From assembly GCF_004342605.1 (NCBI RefSeq), contig NZ_SLZL01000002.1:186001-250000 (forward strand): a DNA stretch of 64,000 bases, given 5' to 3'. Source of the DNA: Caulobacter sp. BK020. Lineage in GTDB: Bacteria > Pseudomonadota > Alphaproteobacteria > Caulobacterales > Caulobacteraceae. Both the position numbers and the translations under genes were made by a program. Positions 54,972-63,939 of the stretch are shown one piece after another. The notes under the pieces are model-generated. The model searched no databases. It worked only from the letters and a program-made list of their open reading frames with translations, and was not told where the DNA came from. The first letter of the stretch is position 1, and every line of letters begins with the position of its first letter.

Positions 54972-55643
54972 TTAGGATCTCGACACGCGCGTACCGACGC
55001 GACGCTCCATCAGCAGCAGGCTGAGCATCACCAGGAAGGCGAAGACCAGCAGGGCGCCGGCCAGCTGGTGGGCCTTGTCCCATTCCAGGGCCTCGACCAG
55101 TCGGTAGATCTCGATCGACAGCACCTCGGTCTGGCCCGGAATGCCGCCGCCCAGCATCATCACCACCCCGAACTCGCCCACCGTGTGGGCGAAGACCAGC
55201 AGGGCGGCGACGGCGTAGCCCGGCAGGGCCAGGGGCAGGGCCACCCTGACGAACGCCGCCCAGGGCGAGGCGCCCAGGGTGGCGGCGGCCTCCAGCGGCT
55301 CGTCGCCCACGGCGATGAACGCGTTGCGCAGCGGCTGGACGGCGAACGGCAGGGAATAGACCAGCGAACCGATCACCAGGCCCTGGAAGGTGAAGGCCAG
55401 GGTGCGGATCCCGAACGGGTGCAGCAGGGCGATCAGCGGGCTTTGCGGGCCCAGGGCGATCAGCAGGTAGAAGCCCAGGGCGGTCGGGGGCAGGACGATC
55501 GGCAGGGCCACCAGGGCCCCGACGGGCGCCTTCCAGCGCGACCGGCCGCGCGCCAGCCACCAGGCCAGGGGCGTGGACAGCACCAGCAGCAGGACGGTGG
55601 TGACGCCCGCCAAGCGGGCGGTCAGCCATGCGACCTCCAGCAT
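54972..55643 (-). CDS. modB: Molybdate ABC transporter permease (orphan)
   Basis: A 223-residue inner-membrane permease of the ModB type with about five helices, [19 protein letters not shown], and the coupling motif region [43 protein letters not shown]. ModB normally needs ModA (binding protein) and ModC (ATPase), and neither is adjacent: the next genes are TauD-like downstream and a ModE-type regulator upstream. A short frame ends two bases before its ATG. It may be a remnant or may use subunits encoded elsewhere. Confidence 0.9.
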   Translation of the reverse strand: MLEVAWLTARLAGVTTVLLLVLSTPLAWWLARGRSRWKAPVGALVALPIVLPPTALGFYLLIALGPQSPLIALLHPFGIRTLAFTFQGLVIGSLVYSLPFAVQPLRNAFIAVGDEPLEAAATLGASPWAAFVRVALPLALPGYAVAALLVFAHTVGEFGVVMMLGGGIPGQTEVLSIEIYRLVEALEWDKAHQLAGALLVFAFLVMLSLLLMERRVGTRVSRS

Positions 55644-55645
55644 GG

Positions 55646-55687
55646 TCACTTGGCCTGGAGCTTGATCGGCGGCAGGAGGCTCGGCAT
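55646..55687 (-). pseudogene. 13-codon open frame before modB, possible modA remnant or leader peptide
   Basis: ATG 55687 opens [13 protein letters not shown] and stops two bases before the modB ATG, the spacing expected of an upstream operon partner. No modA is present between it and the Mo-box. The hydrophobic-Lys ending could be the tail of a deleted ModA; a leader peptide is the alternative. Too short to decide. Confidence 0.3.
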
Positions 55688-55723
55688 GGCTCTGGTTCCG
55701 GCCCTTCAGTCCGCGAGGGCGCT

Positions 55724-55749
55724 CGGTTATGTAGATGGGTTGCATAACG
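55724..55749. promoter_or_regulatory. Mo-box-like ModE operator between modB and modE
   Basis: A dyad GTTATG...CATAAC (arms 55726-55731 and 55743-55748), inside CGGTTATGTA and TGCATAACGA, lies between the divergent modB and ModE-type genes. It matches the form of alphaproteobacterial Mo-boxes (CGTTATAT-like dyads bound by molybdate-loaded ModE/MopA). Confidence 0.65.
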
Positions 55750-55788
55750 AGTTTTCCGGCCCAGGTCATCTTCGCCACGAGGTTCTTC

Positions 55789-56577
55789 ATGTCCAACGAC
55801 GGTGATCTGAGCGCGACCCTGGTCCTGCGCCGCGGCGGCCTCGCGCGAGTGGGGCTGGAGCGCATCGCCCTGATCGAGGCGATCGGCGCCCTGGGCTCGA
55901 TCAGCGCGGCGGCCAGGCAGCTGGGCCTCAGCTACAAGGGCGCCTGGGACGGTGTCCAGGCGCTGAACAATCTGTTCGATGCGCCGCTGGTGGTCGCCAA
56001 CGCCGGCGGCAAGGCCGGCGGGGCGGCGCTCGTCACCCCGCGCGGCCTGGCGGTCATCCGGGCCTTTCGCGACGTCGAGCGCGAGATCGGCGCGGCCCTG
56101 TCGCGGCTGGAGGCGGGTCTGTCGGCGCCGGATCCCGGCCTGGGCGACCTGTTCTGGAGCCTGGGCCTGCGCACCAGCGCGCGCAACGCCCTGCGTGGGA
56201 CCGTCGCCGCGATCGAGGACGGCGAGGTTACAGCCCGGGTCGCGCTCGACCTGGGCGAGGGCCTGGAGATCGCCTCGATCATCACCCGCCGCAGCCGCGA
56301 GGAACTGGGCCTGGCGGTCGGCAAGCCCGCCGTCGCCCTGATCAAGTCCAGCTTTGTCGTCCTGGGCGACGACGATCCGTTTGAAGACGGGACCAATCAT
56401 CTGGCCGGGACGGTGGCCGACCGCGAGGACGGCGGCGAGGTCAGCGAGGTCACGCTGGCCCTGTCGGCCGGCAAGACCCTGGTCGCGACCGTGGCGGCGT
56501 CCGATGCGACGCCGGCCGTGGGAGCCCGCGCCACGGCCATGATCGCGCCGTCCAACGTCATCCTCGCCGTCGAATAG
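55789..56577 (+). CDS. modE: ModE-family molybdate-responsive regulator
   Basis: A 262-residue regulator: N-terminal winged helix of the LysR/ModE type ([39 protein letters not shown]) and a C-terminal pair of molybdate-binding Mop/TOBE repeats, each beginning [11 protein letters not shown] or [11 protein letters not shown] with an intervening [15 protein letters not shown] 55789 follows GAGG and starts at [10 protein letters not shown]. It probably represses modB and itself when molybdate is bound, through the dyad at 55724-55749. The second palindromic repeat begins at its stop codon. Confidence 0.92.
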   Translation: MSNDGDLSATLVLRRGGLARVGLERIALIEAIGALGSISAAARQLGLSYKGAWDGVQALNNLFDAPLVVANAGGKAGGAALVTPRGLAVIRAFRDVEREIGAALSRLEAGLSAPDPGLGDLFWSLGLRTSARNALRGTVAAIEDGEVTARVALDLGEGLEIASIITRRSREELGLAVGKPAVALIKSSFVVLGDDDPFEDGTNHLAGTVADREDGGEVSEVTLALSAGKTLVATVAASDATPAVGARATAMIAPSNVILAVE

Positions 56578-56679
56578 AGCATCGCGCGGAAAAGTGGACG
56601 CCGGCTTTCCGCAAAAGCGATGCGAAAACAAAAATCTAGAGCAAATCGTGCGATTCCTATGTCGCGCGATTTGCTCCAG
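56577..56679 (+). repeat. Palindromic intergenic repeat, copy 2
   Basis: Same element as 5551-5653, in the same orientation and again starting at a TAG stop. Stem B (GAGCAAATCG at 56639-56648 with CGATTTGCTC at 56667-56676) has paired G-C to A-T changes relative to copy 1, and its loop keeps GATTC. Stem A is conserved almost unchanged. Confidence 0.85.
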
Positions 56680-56686
56680 GTGGTCG

Positions 56687-57157
56687 TCAGTGAACCGTCG
56701 CCCGCTCGGAGGCTGGCGCGGCGTCCGACTCCTGGCGCAGGCGGGCGGGCAGGGGATAGCCGTCGACCCTCAGGGCGGCGTTCAGGGCGCGGGCCAGCAC
56801 CATGGTCGGCTGGGCGTCGACCAGCAAAGGCTCAAGCAGGGCCTCGCCCGCCGCCGTCGCCGTTCCTGCCAGTCCGCAGGAGACCATCAGCCTCTGCTCG
56901 TCGGTCGAGATGCCGCCGCAGGCCGGGCATTCCACTTGGATCGGCCGGCGCAGGCTGGCCTCCACCGACTGCATCCAGGCTACGAACAAGCCGCCGGTGC
57001 GGTTGGACGCCCGAAAGGCCAGGGCCTGGGCGACCAGGCGCGTCGGGTGCTCGCCGGCCGACCTCAGCGCCGCCCACTGGCGCAAGGCGCTGAGGAGCAG
57101 CCTTTCACCGACGGTTGGCCCGGAGGTCCAGCGCAGCGCCATGGAATCGGGAGTCAT
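56687..57157 (-). CDS. Hypothetical protein with one CxxC motif
   Basis: I do not recognise this 156-residue protein. It has no signal peptide or membrane helix, one CPAC motif in VECPACGGISTDEQRLMVSC with a nearby third Cys that could bind metal, and an Ala/Leu-rich helical remainder. ATG 57157 is chosen because AGAGG precedes it. It is divergent from the FecI-type sigma gene and shares its promoter region, including two Fur-box-like palindromes, so it may be iron-regulated. Confidence 0.6.
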   Translation of the reverse strand: MTPDSMALRWTSGPTVGERLLLSALRQWAALRSAGEHPTRLVAQALAFRASNRTGGLFVAWMQSVEASLRRPIQVECPACGGISTDEQRLMVSCGLAGTATAAGEALLEPLLVDAQPTMVLARALNAALRVDGYPLPARLRQESDAAPASERATVH

Positions 57158-57189
57158 CGCAGCCTCTCGGACGAGCGTCGCGTTCATTT

Positions 57190-57240
57190 TTGCGACTGGT
57201 TCGCAAGTTAATGTTCGACCTAGTTGCGAGTCAATCGCAA
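57190..57240. promoter_or_regulatory. Two Fur-box-like palindromes between the CxxC gene and the sigma-factor gene
   Basis: TTGCGA-N5-TCGCAA occurs twice as perfect 17-base dyads (57190-57206 and 57224-57240), centres 34 bases apart. The form resembles Fur-family sites in alphaproteobacteria. They lie upstream of an ECF sigma/FecR/TonB receptor set, the usual target of iron control. Confidence 0.6.
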
Positions 57241-57369
57241 CTTATCGTCCTTCCTGCGCGCTGGACCGACGCAGCTCAGCGGCTTAGGTTCAAGTTTCGC
57301 CGCAACCCGTTCGTCCGCCTTGAGTCTCCGGAGCCCGAGCTGTCCGCAAATCCTCGATCGATCACGCCG

Positions 57370-57867
57370 ATGATCCGGCTGTACGGCGAGAAACGGGCCA
57401 ATCTGGTGCGCGTTTTCGCCGCCAAGCTCCGCTCGGCCAGCGAGGCCGAAGACCTGATCCAGGACCTGTATCTGAAGGTGCAGGCCCTGGGCGAGGTCGA
57501 GGTCGAGGGCGACGGCTCGGCGCTGCTGTTCCGCATGGCGCACAACCTGATGCTCGACCGTTTGCGTAGCCAGTCCCGCGCCGGGGCGCGCGACGAGGGA
57601 TGGCGCAGCCTGCAGGGCACGGTGCTGGGCGACCAGCAGGTGGCCGATGTGCCGTCGGCCGAGGAGGTGGTGGCCGGCCGGCAGCGGCTGAGCGCGATGA
57701 TGACGGCGGTCGACGCCCTGCCGCCCCAGGTCGCCCGGGCGTTCAAGCTTCACAAGCTGGAAGGCCTCAGCCACGCCGACACCGCGGTCGCCATGGGCGT
57801 CAGTCGCAGCTCGGTCGAGAAGCACGTGAGCGCCGCCCTGAAGGCGCTGATGGCGAAGCTGGCATGA
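57370..57867 (+). CDS. ECF sigma factor, FecI type
   Basis: A 165-residue extracytoplasmic-function sigma factor. Region 2 is RLYGEKRANLVRVFAAKLRSASEAEDLIQDLYLKVQ followed by LLFRMAHNLMLDRLRSQSR; region 4 is VDALPPQVARAFKLHKLEGLSHADTAVAMGVSRSSVEKHVSAALKAL. The FecR and receptor genes downstream make it a FecI-like surface-signalling sigma. The start is uncertain: ATG 57370 begins at the conserved region, but no clear ribosome binding site precedes it and coding could begin further upstream. Confidence 0.9.
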   Translation: MIRLYGEKRANLVRVFAAKLRSASEAEDLIQDLYLKVQALGEVEVEGDGSALLFRMAHNLMLDRLRSQSRAGARDEGWRSLQGTVLGDQQVADVPSAEEVVAGRQRLSAMMTAVDALPPQVARAFKLHKLEGLSHADTAVAMGVSRSSVEKHVSAALKALMAKLA

Positions 57868-57964
57868 GGGCGTTTCTGGGTTTCGGCGCGGGGTGTGGAG
57901 GTTTCGCCGCCTTGGTGACGTCTTATCCTTGCAAGGGCGCCGCTTGGCGTCAGGACGGAGCGAA

Positions 57965-58966
57965 ATGACGCGCGCCCAAACGGACATCGATGCGGAGATG
58001 GCCGAAGCGATCGACTGGCTTGTCCGCCTGCAGGGCGAGACGGTCACCGAGCGCGACTGGCTGGAGTTCGACGCCTGGCTGACGGCCTCGCCGGCCCATG
58101 CCGAAGCCTATGACGCCGTGCTGACCTTCGATGACCGCCTGACTCTCGACAGCCGCCTGTCCCAGGGCGAGCCGGCCGCCGAGCCTCTGACGGCCTTCTC
58201 CGGCAAGGTGGTTCCGCTGAGGCCGGCGCGGCGGGTCTGGATCTGGTCGGCGGGCGCGGCGATCGCCGCCGCCTTCGTGGCCGGCGCGGTCCTCCTGCCG
58301 GCCAGCGGCCTGCTGAGCGCGCACGAGACGACCTATGTGACCGGTGTCGGCGAGCGCCGGACGGTCGCCCTGGAGGACGGTTCCCGGATCGAGATGAACG
58401 CCGCCTCGCGGATGACCGTGCGGTTCGAGCGCCACGCCCGCCGCGTTCACCTGGACGACGCCCAGGCCTTCTTCGACGTGGCCAAGGACACTTCTCGGCC
58501 GTTCCTGGTTTCGGCGGGCGACACCCAGGTGCGGGTGGTCGGCACCCAGTTCGACGTCAGGCATCGCGACGGCCAGATTGCGGTCAATGTGCAGCGCGGC
58601 CTAGTCGAGGTGCGTCCCAACCTGCCGCGCGACGCCGCGCCGTTCCGGCTACGGCCGGGGCAGGGGCTGTCCCACCGCAAGGGCCAAAGGGCCGACGCGC
58701 GGGTCCAGGCCGTGGCCGTCGAGGAGGTCGCCGGATGGCGCCAGGGTCGGCTGATCTATCGCGACCAGCCGCTCTCACAGATCGCCGGCGACATGAACCG
58801 GCTGTTCCCGCGTCCGGTGAAGCTGGCCGACGCCGAAGCCGCCAACCTGCGACTTTCGGGCGTGTTGATCGTCGATGACCAGGATGCGATGGTTGACCGA
58901 CTGTCGCACCTGCTTCCGGTACGAACGACGACGACCGACGACGCCATCGTGATCCGGGCGCGCTAG
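57965..58966 (+). CDS. FecR-family anti-sigma/signal transducer
   Basis: A 333-residue bitopic regulator. The N-terminal cytoplasmic part is the FecR anti-sigma domain (AIDWLVRLQGETVTERDWLEFDAWLTASPAHAEAYDAV), then one membrane helix (IWSAGAAIAAAFVAGAVLL) and the periplasmic FecR domain with GERRTVALEDGSRIEMNAAS and GTQFDVR, plus a C-terminal STN-interacting part. GGAG precedes ATG 57965. It passes the ligand signal from the receptor downstream to the sigma factor. Confidence 0.93.
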   Translation: MTRAQTDIDAEMAEAIDWLVRLQGETVTERDWLEFDAWLTASPAHAEAYDAVLTFDDRLTLDSRLSQGEPAAEPLTAFSGKVVPLRPARRVWIWSAGAAIAAAFVAGAVLLPASGLLSAHETTYVTGVGERRTVALEDGSRIEMNAASRMTVRFERHARRVHLDDAQAFFDVAKDTSRPFLVSAGDTQVRVVGTQFDVRHRDGQIAVNVQRGLVEVRPNLPRDAAPFRLRPGQGLSHRKGQRADARVQAVAVEEVAGWRQGRLIYRDQPLSQIAGDMNRLFPRPVKLADAEAANLRLSGVLIVDDQDAMVDRLSHLLPVRTTTTDDAIVIRAR

Positions 58967-59037
58967 GGTCTTGCTGACCGGACCGGAATCGTTCGAAGCG
59001 CGAAGCTTGAGCTCTAGGGGGATAGAGCTGGAGCCCG

Positions 59038-61515
59038 ATGATTTCGGACACGAAATCCCAGCTTCGCGGTCGGCCTGACGATCCGGGACGTTCCGGCGCG
59101 GTCGCCGTCGCCTGCCTGCGCCGCTCCGGTCCCGCCCTCGTTCTGGCGTCCAGCCTGGCCTTGGCCGGTGAAGCCGCCGCGACCCCGGCGCGGTTCCATT
59201 TCAACATTCCCGCCAAGGCTCGGTCGGAGGCCCTGATCGACCTGGGCGTCCAGGCCCGGGTGACCCTGGGCGGCGCCTCGTCCTGCCCGGGACGCAGCCA
59301 GACGGTCGTCGGGGTCCTGACCCTGCGCCAGGCGCTCCAGGCCGTGACCGCTGGGGCGTGCCGGTTTGAGGTTCTCGACAACGCCACGGTCAGCATCCGT
59401 CCGGCGCGGGCGACACGGGCCTGGGCTGCGGTCGAGCGGTCGCCCGCCGCCGCTCCACCGCCGGTGCTCGCGGCGCCGGCCATCGACAGCGTCATCGTCA
59501 CCGCCACCAAGCGTCCGACCCGCCTGGGCGCGGCGGCCGGCGGGCTCAGCGTGATCGGCGCCGCGCGGCTGCGCGACGCTGGGGCGATCGACACGACCAG
59601 CATCTCCCAGCAGACCGCCGGCTTCATCACCACAAACCTGGGCGCGGCGCGCAACAAGATCATGCTGCGCGGCCTGTCGGACGGCACCTTCACCGGCCGC
59701 ACCCAGCAGACCGTGGGCACCTATCTCGACAACATCCCGCTGACCTACAACGCTCCCGACCCGGACCTCCGGCTGATCGACGTCGACCGGGTTGAGATCC
59801 TGCGCGGCCCCCAGGGCGCGCTCTACGGCGGCGGATCGCTGAGCGGGGTTTACCGGATCGTTTCCGCCAAGCCGGTGCTGGACGAGCGGTCGGGATCGGT
59901 GCTGGCCGGGGCGGCCGTCACCGAGTCCGGTTCGCCCAGCAGCCGTCTGGAGGGCGTGGTCAACCTGCCGGTCGTCGCCGGTCGCGCCGCCCTTCGCCTG
60001 GCGGCCTACAGCGACGTGGACGGCGGCTATGTCGACGACGTCAACCTGCGCCTCTCCAACGTGGACCGCACCACGCGGACCGGCGGTCGCGCCGCCTTGG
60101 CGGTGGCGCTGGATCCGGAATGGTCGATCCAGCTGTCGGGCGTGCGCCAGGATCTGCACGCCACCGACAGCCAGTACACCACCCCCAGCCTGGGCGGTCA
60201 GAGGCGGGCCAACCAGGTGCGCGAGACCCATGACAACGTCCTGGAGCAGGGTGCGGTGACGGTCACGGGGGCGGGCGGCTGGGGGCGGTTCGTGTCGTCG
60301 ACCGGCTATGTGCGCCACCGGTTCGCCAGCCGGTTCGACGCCACGGCGGCGCTGAACGGCGCGGGCGGCGACGCCGTCGACGTGGGCCTGTTCGACGAGG
60401 CCAGCAAGGTACGACTGCTGGTCGAGGACGCGGTGCTGTCGTCCCCCGACACCGACCGCTTCCGCTGGCTGTTTGGCCTCTACGGCCTGGCCAGCCTCGA
60501 GGACTCCGACGGCGAACTGCGGGCGCGGACCTTTTTCGAACCTTCGCGCCTGATCTATCTGGAAGCCCGCCGCGACCGGCGGCGGGAGCTGGCCCTCTAT
60601 GGCGAGACCGCCTACGACCTGGGCGGCGGCTGGACCGCCAGCCTGGGCGGTCGCGCCTTCAGCAGCGAGGTGCACACCACCTCGTCGGTCGAAGCCCCGG
60701 CCCCCGGCCAGTCGCGCGCGCTGGACCGCAAGGCGCGGTTCACCGGCGTGTCGCCGAAATTCTCGCTCCAGAGGACCTGGAGCGGCGGGCTGGTCTATCT
60801 GCTGACCTCGGAAGGCTATCGCTCGGGCGGCTTCAATTCAGGCGGCCTGATCGCGCCGTCGACGCTGCGCGGGTCGTTCAAGCCCGACCATCTTCGCAAC
60901 TACGAGATCGGCGCCAGCCTTCGGCCGGGCCATGGGCGGATGATCCTGCGGACCGCCCTGTTCCACGACGTCTGGACCGACATCCAGACCGATCAGTATC
61001 TGAGCTCGGGCCTGTCCTACACGGCCAATGTCGGCGACGGCCGCAACACCGGGCTGGAGGTCGAGGCGACGGTCCTGGCCGCTCCCGGCCTGATCCTGGA
61101 CGCCAACGCCCTGTTCAATCGTCCGCGCTTGAGCAAGGTGAACCCCAACTTCGCCTCGGCGGCCCAGAGCGAGTTGCCCGGGGTGCCGGACGTCTCGGCC
61201 GGACTCATGGCGCGGTACGAGCGGACCCTGGCCCAGGCGCGACGCCTGGTTCTGACGAGCGAGCTGGACTATGTCGGCCGCTCGCGCCTGACCTTCGACC
61301 GCCGCCTGTCGCCGTCGATGGGCGGCTACGTCACCGGCCGTCTGTCGGCCGAGCTGGTGGGGCGGGACTGGAGCTGGACCCTGGCGGTGACCAACCCCGC
61401 CAACGCCTCAAGCGACACCTTCGCCTACGGCAACCCGTTCAGCTTCGGCCAGGTGCGCCAGGTGACGCCGCTGCGCCCCCGCACCTGGAGTCTCGTGGTT
61501 TTTCGCATGTTTTAG
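59038..61515 (+). CDS. TonB-dependent receptor with N-terminal STN signalling domain
   Basis: An 825-residue outer-membrane transducer. After the signal peptide (to about GEAAA) comes an STN domain (FHFNIPAKARSEALIDLGVQARVTL to CRFEVLDNATVSI) that contacts FecR, a TonB box-like DSVIVTATKR, the plug and a barrel ending in WSLVVFRMF. It most likely takes up a ferric chelate and reports its presence; a different metal or small ligand is possible. It is the third gene of the sigma-FecR-receptor unit. Confidence 0.94.
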   Translation: MISDTKSQLRGRPDDPGRSGAVAVACLRRSGPALVLASSLALAGEAAATPARFHFNIPAKARSEALIDLGVQARVTLGGASSCPGRSQTVVGVLTLRQALQAVTAGACRFEVLDNATVSIRPARATRAWAAVERSPAAAPPPVLAAPAIDSVIVTATKRPTRLGAAAGGLSVIGAARLRDAGAIDTTSISQQTAGFITTNLGAARNKIMLRGLSDGTFTGRTQQTVGTYLDNIPLTYNAPDPDLRLIDVDRVEILRGPQGALYGGGSLSGVYRIVSAKPVLDERSGSVLAGAAVTESGSPSSRLEGVVNLPVVAGRAALRLAAYSDVDGGYVDDVNLRLSNVDRTTRTGGRAALAVALDPEWSIQLSGVRQDLHATDSQYTTPSLGGQRRANQVRETHDNVLEQGAVTVTGAGGWGRFVSSTGYVRHRFASRFDATAALNGAGGDAVDVGLFDEASKVRLLVEDAVLSSPDTDRFRWLFGLYGLASLEDSDGELRARTFFEPSRLIYLEARRDRRRELALYGETAYDLGGGWTASLGGRAFSSEVHTTSSVEAPAPGQSRALDRKARFTGVSPKFSLQRTWSGGLVYLLTSEGYRSGGFNSGGLIAPSTLRGSFKPDHLRNYEIGASLRPGHGRMILRTALFHDVWTDIQTDQYLSSGLSYTANVGDGRNTGLEVEATVLAAPGLILDANALFNRPRLSKVNPNFASAAQSELPGVPDVSAGLMARYERTLAQARRLVLTSELDYVGRSRLTFDRRLSPSMGGYVTGRLSAELVGRDWSWTLAVTNPANASSDTFAYGNPFSFGQVRQVTPLRPRTWSLVVFRMF

Positions 61516-61520
61516 GGCGC

Positions 61521-61537
61521 GCGTGACCTTCTCACGC
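61521..61537 (+). other. Small hairpin after the TonB receptor
   Basis: GCGTGA-CCTTC-TCACGC, seven bases after the receptor stop. There is no T-tract; a weak candidate for transcript end. Confidence 0.3.
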
Positions 61538-61635
61538 ACGCGAACGCAAAGAAAGTTCTGAGGTCCCCTGGTCGGGGCGACGTTTATTTCCTGACGGGGC
61601 GTAGTTGGAAGGCCGCCCCAGGTCGGGGAAATCAT

Positions 61636-62475
61636 ATGTCTGTCCTGTCGGGGCTTGTCTGTGTCCACAATGAGGAGGCGCGGCTGGCCGAATGTCTGGC
61701 GCGGCTGGCGTTCTGCGACGAGATCGTCGTGGTCGCCGATCGCTGCACCGATCGCAGCGAGGCCATCGCCCGCAAGCTGGGCGCGCGGGTCGTCTCGGGC
61801 ATCTTCCCCGTCGAGGGTCTGCGCAAGGAAGCCGGCGTCGCCGCCTGCCGCGGCGACTGGATCGTCGAGCTGGACGCCGACGAGGCGGTGACCCCGGCCC
61901 TGGCCCGGGAAATTCGCGAGACAATCGCCCGCGCCGACGCCGGCGACTGGTACCAGGTGCCCGTGGACAACTTCGTGGGCGCGCGGCTGGTGCGCCACGG
62001 CTGGGGCGGCTCGTTCGGCGCCTCGTCGGTGGCCCGGCTGTTCCGCAAGGGCGTCAAGCGCTGGAAGAGCGAGCGGGTCCATCCGGGCACCACCTTCGCC
62101 GGCGTCTATGGCGGCCGGCTGACCAACGCCATCCTGCACAAGGTCGACGACGACATCGCCGACATGGTCCAGCGCCTCAACCGCTACACCGCGCTGCGCG
62201 GTCAGGACCTGGCCGACAGCGGCAAGATCAAGAGCCTGTGGGACGACCTGTTCCGGGGCGTGCGCCGGTTCTGCAAGTGCTATGTCTCGCGCAAGGGCTA
62301 CAGGGAGGGCGACATGGGTTTCCTGATCGCCCTCATGGCCGGCCTCTATCCGGTGCTTTCCAACCTCAAGGCCCGCGAGATCCGGATGCTGGCCGGCCAG
62401 AGCGTCCAGGCCGCGCGCCCCGGCGCGGTGATCGGCCTGGACCTCGACGACGCCAGGCTGGGTCATTCGGCCTAG
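61636..62475 (+). CDS. Glycosyltransferase family 2 protein (WaaE/KdtX-like)
   Basis: A 279-residue GT2 enzyme with VCVHNEEARLAECLARLAFCDEIVVVADRCTDRS at the start and the metal-binding DxD in VELDADEAVT. The segment SVARLFRKGVKRWKSERVHPGTTFAG is similar to LPS core transferases of the WaaE group. It lies eight bases upstream of a deacetylase-like gene, so the two probably modify the same surface glycan. The acceptor is unknown. Confidence 0.9.
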   Translation: MSVLSGLVCVHNEEARLAECLARLAFCDEIVVVADRCTDRSEAIARKLGARVVSGIFPVEGLRKEAGVAACRGDWIVELDADEAVTPALAREIRETIARADAGDWYQVPVDNFVGARLVRHGWGGSFGASSVARLFRKGVKRWKSERVHPGTTFAGVYGGRLTNAILHKVDDDIADMVQRLNRYTALRGQDLADSGKIKSLWDDLFRGVRRFCKCYVSRKGYREGDMGFLIALMAGLYPVLSNLKAREIRMLAGQSVQAARPGAVIGLDLDDARLGHSA

Positions 62476-62483
62476 GCCAGGTC

Positions 62484-63263
62484 ATGTCGCTGCATCGCCT
62501 TCTGATCGCCGGGGTGATCGGGCCGGAACTGGCGCGCTGGAAAGCCGCCGGTCAGGCTCCGGTCTTCTGGTGGCGCGATGACGACGCGCGGCGGCCAAGC
62601 CCGGCCCTGGACCGCCTGCTGGCCCTTTCGATCCGCTTAGACGCGCCGATCACCATCGCCGCCGTGCCGGACGGCGACATCGCCGCCTTGGCCAAGGCCT
62701 GCGCCGCGGTTCCCGGCGCGGAGCTGGCGATCCACGGCTTCCGCCACGAGAACCGCGCCCCGGCGGGGCGGCCGTCCGGCGAGGTCAACGACCAGGACCG
62801 CCTGGCCGACGTGATGTCGGAGCTGGGCGCGGCCATGGAGGTGTTCCGCCGGGCCGGCGTGACGCCGCGCCTGTTCGTGCCGCCCTGGAACAGCGCCCAT
62901 CCCACCCTGAAGCAGGCGCTGGGTCGGCAGGGCCTGGCGCTGTCCTGCTACGGCCAGATGCGGTGTGCGGAGGCGCCTGGGCGCCTGGACGCCCACCTGG
63001 ACGTCATGCGCTGGAAGCCCAGGCCGCGCTTCCGGGGCGCGGTCCGGTTCCTGCTGCGCGCCCGCCGTCTGCTGGCCGAGCGCCGGCTGATGGGGGCCTG
63101 GGACCAACCGCTGGGCCTGCTGACCCATCATCTGGACCACGACGAGTCCGCTTGGCGCTTCCTCGAGGCGTTCCTGCCCGTCGCCAGGCCCGTGGCGCGC
63201 ATGAGCCTCGACGAGCCGACGCTCCAGGCGTCGAGCGCCCGGATGACCTTGAGAGCCGGATAG
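62484..63263 (+). CDS. Polysaccharide deacetylase-like protein
   Basis: A 259-residue protein with the NodB-like fold features: PVFWWRDDDARRPSPALDRLL (Asp-Asp metal/catalytic pair), LAIHGFRHENRAP (His metal ligands, HGxxH) and FVPPWNSAHPTL. It resembles the WbmS-type deacetylase-like proteins of glycan loci. ATG 62484 begins eight bases after the glycosyltransferase stop. The pair likely acts on a lipopolysaccharide or exopolysaccharide sugar. Confidence 0.82.
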   Translation: MSLHRLLIAGVIGPELARWKAAGQAPVFWWRDDDARRPSPALDRLLALSIRLDAPITIAAVPDGDIAALAKACAAVPGAELAIHGFRHENRAPAGRPSGEVNDQDRLADVMSELGAAMEVFRRAGVTPRLFVPPWNSAHPTLKQALGRQGLALSCYGQMRCAEAPGRLDAHLDVMRWKPRPRFRGAVRFLLRARRLLAERRLMGAWDQPLGLLTHHLDHDESAWRFLEAFLPVARPVARMSLDEPTLQASSARMTLRAG

Positions 63264-63287
63264 GCGCGCCGCTGGCCTGGCGAACGC

Positions 63288-63896
63288 CTAGGCGGCGTGC
63301 GCCACCGTTCGATGTCCCTGCATCAGCAGTTCGCAGCTCAGCGCTAGCTTGGCGGCCGGGCCGACGGCGCCCAGGCTGTGCCAACTGGCGCCAACTCCTT
63401 CGATCAGCAGCAGCAGGCCGTCGGCCAGCGAGGCGGGCGCGCCAAAGCCGGCCTGGCGGGCGGTCTCGACGAGGTGGTCGCGCAGGCGGGTCTTATAGAG
63501 CCTGGCGACCCGGCGGATCGGATGGTCCTGGTCGCTGATCTCGGCCTCGAGATTGGACAGCAGCCATCCGCGGTAGCCGGGCTGGGTCACCTTGACCGCC
63601 GCGGACGAAACGATGGCGCGGATCTGGGCCACAGGGTCGTCGGGATGCTGCTGGGCGATGGCCATCAGCTGGTCCAGGTCCTCGAGCGCCAGCCGGGTCA
63701 GGCACGCGGCGGCCAGATCGTCCTTGGACTCGAAGTATCGGTACAGGGTCGTCTTGGTAACGCCGCTTCGGGCGGCGATCTCGTCGACGCCGATCGCCCG
63801 ATAGCCGTGCTGGTAGAAGAGCTCCGTCGCCGCGTCGACCAGGCGGTCGGAGGCGGGGCGGTGGCCCGGGTTGGGCGTCTGGGGCTTGGCTTTCAC
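63288..63896 (-). CDS. TetR-family transcriptional regulator
   Basis: A 202-residue repressor. The N-terminal helix-turn-helix is DRLVDAATELFYQHGYRAIGVDEIAARSGVTKTTLYRYFESKDDLAAACL, followed by a helical ligand domain. It is on the same strand, 43 bases after the end of a probable drug-efflux gene, which it likely regulates. Confidence 0.93.
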   Translation of the reverse strand: MKAKPQTPNPGHRPASDRLVDAATELFYQHGYRAIGVDEIAARSGVTKTTLYRYFESKDDLAAACLTRLALEDLDQLMAIAQQHPDDPVAQIRAIVSSAAVKVTQPGYRGWLLSNLEAEISDQDHPIRRVARLYKTRLRDHLVETARQAGFGAPASLADGLLLLIEGVGASWHSLGAVGPAAKLALSCELLMQGHRTVAHAA

Positions 63897-63939
63897 AATC
63901 GAGCTCCTTGTGGAAACGCTTGGAGGAGCGGCCGGGCGC

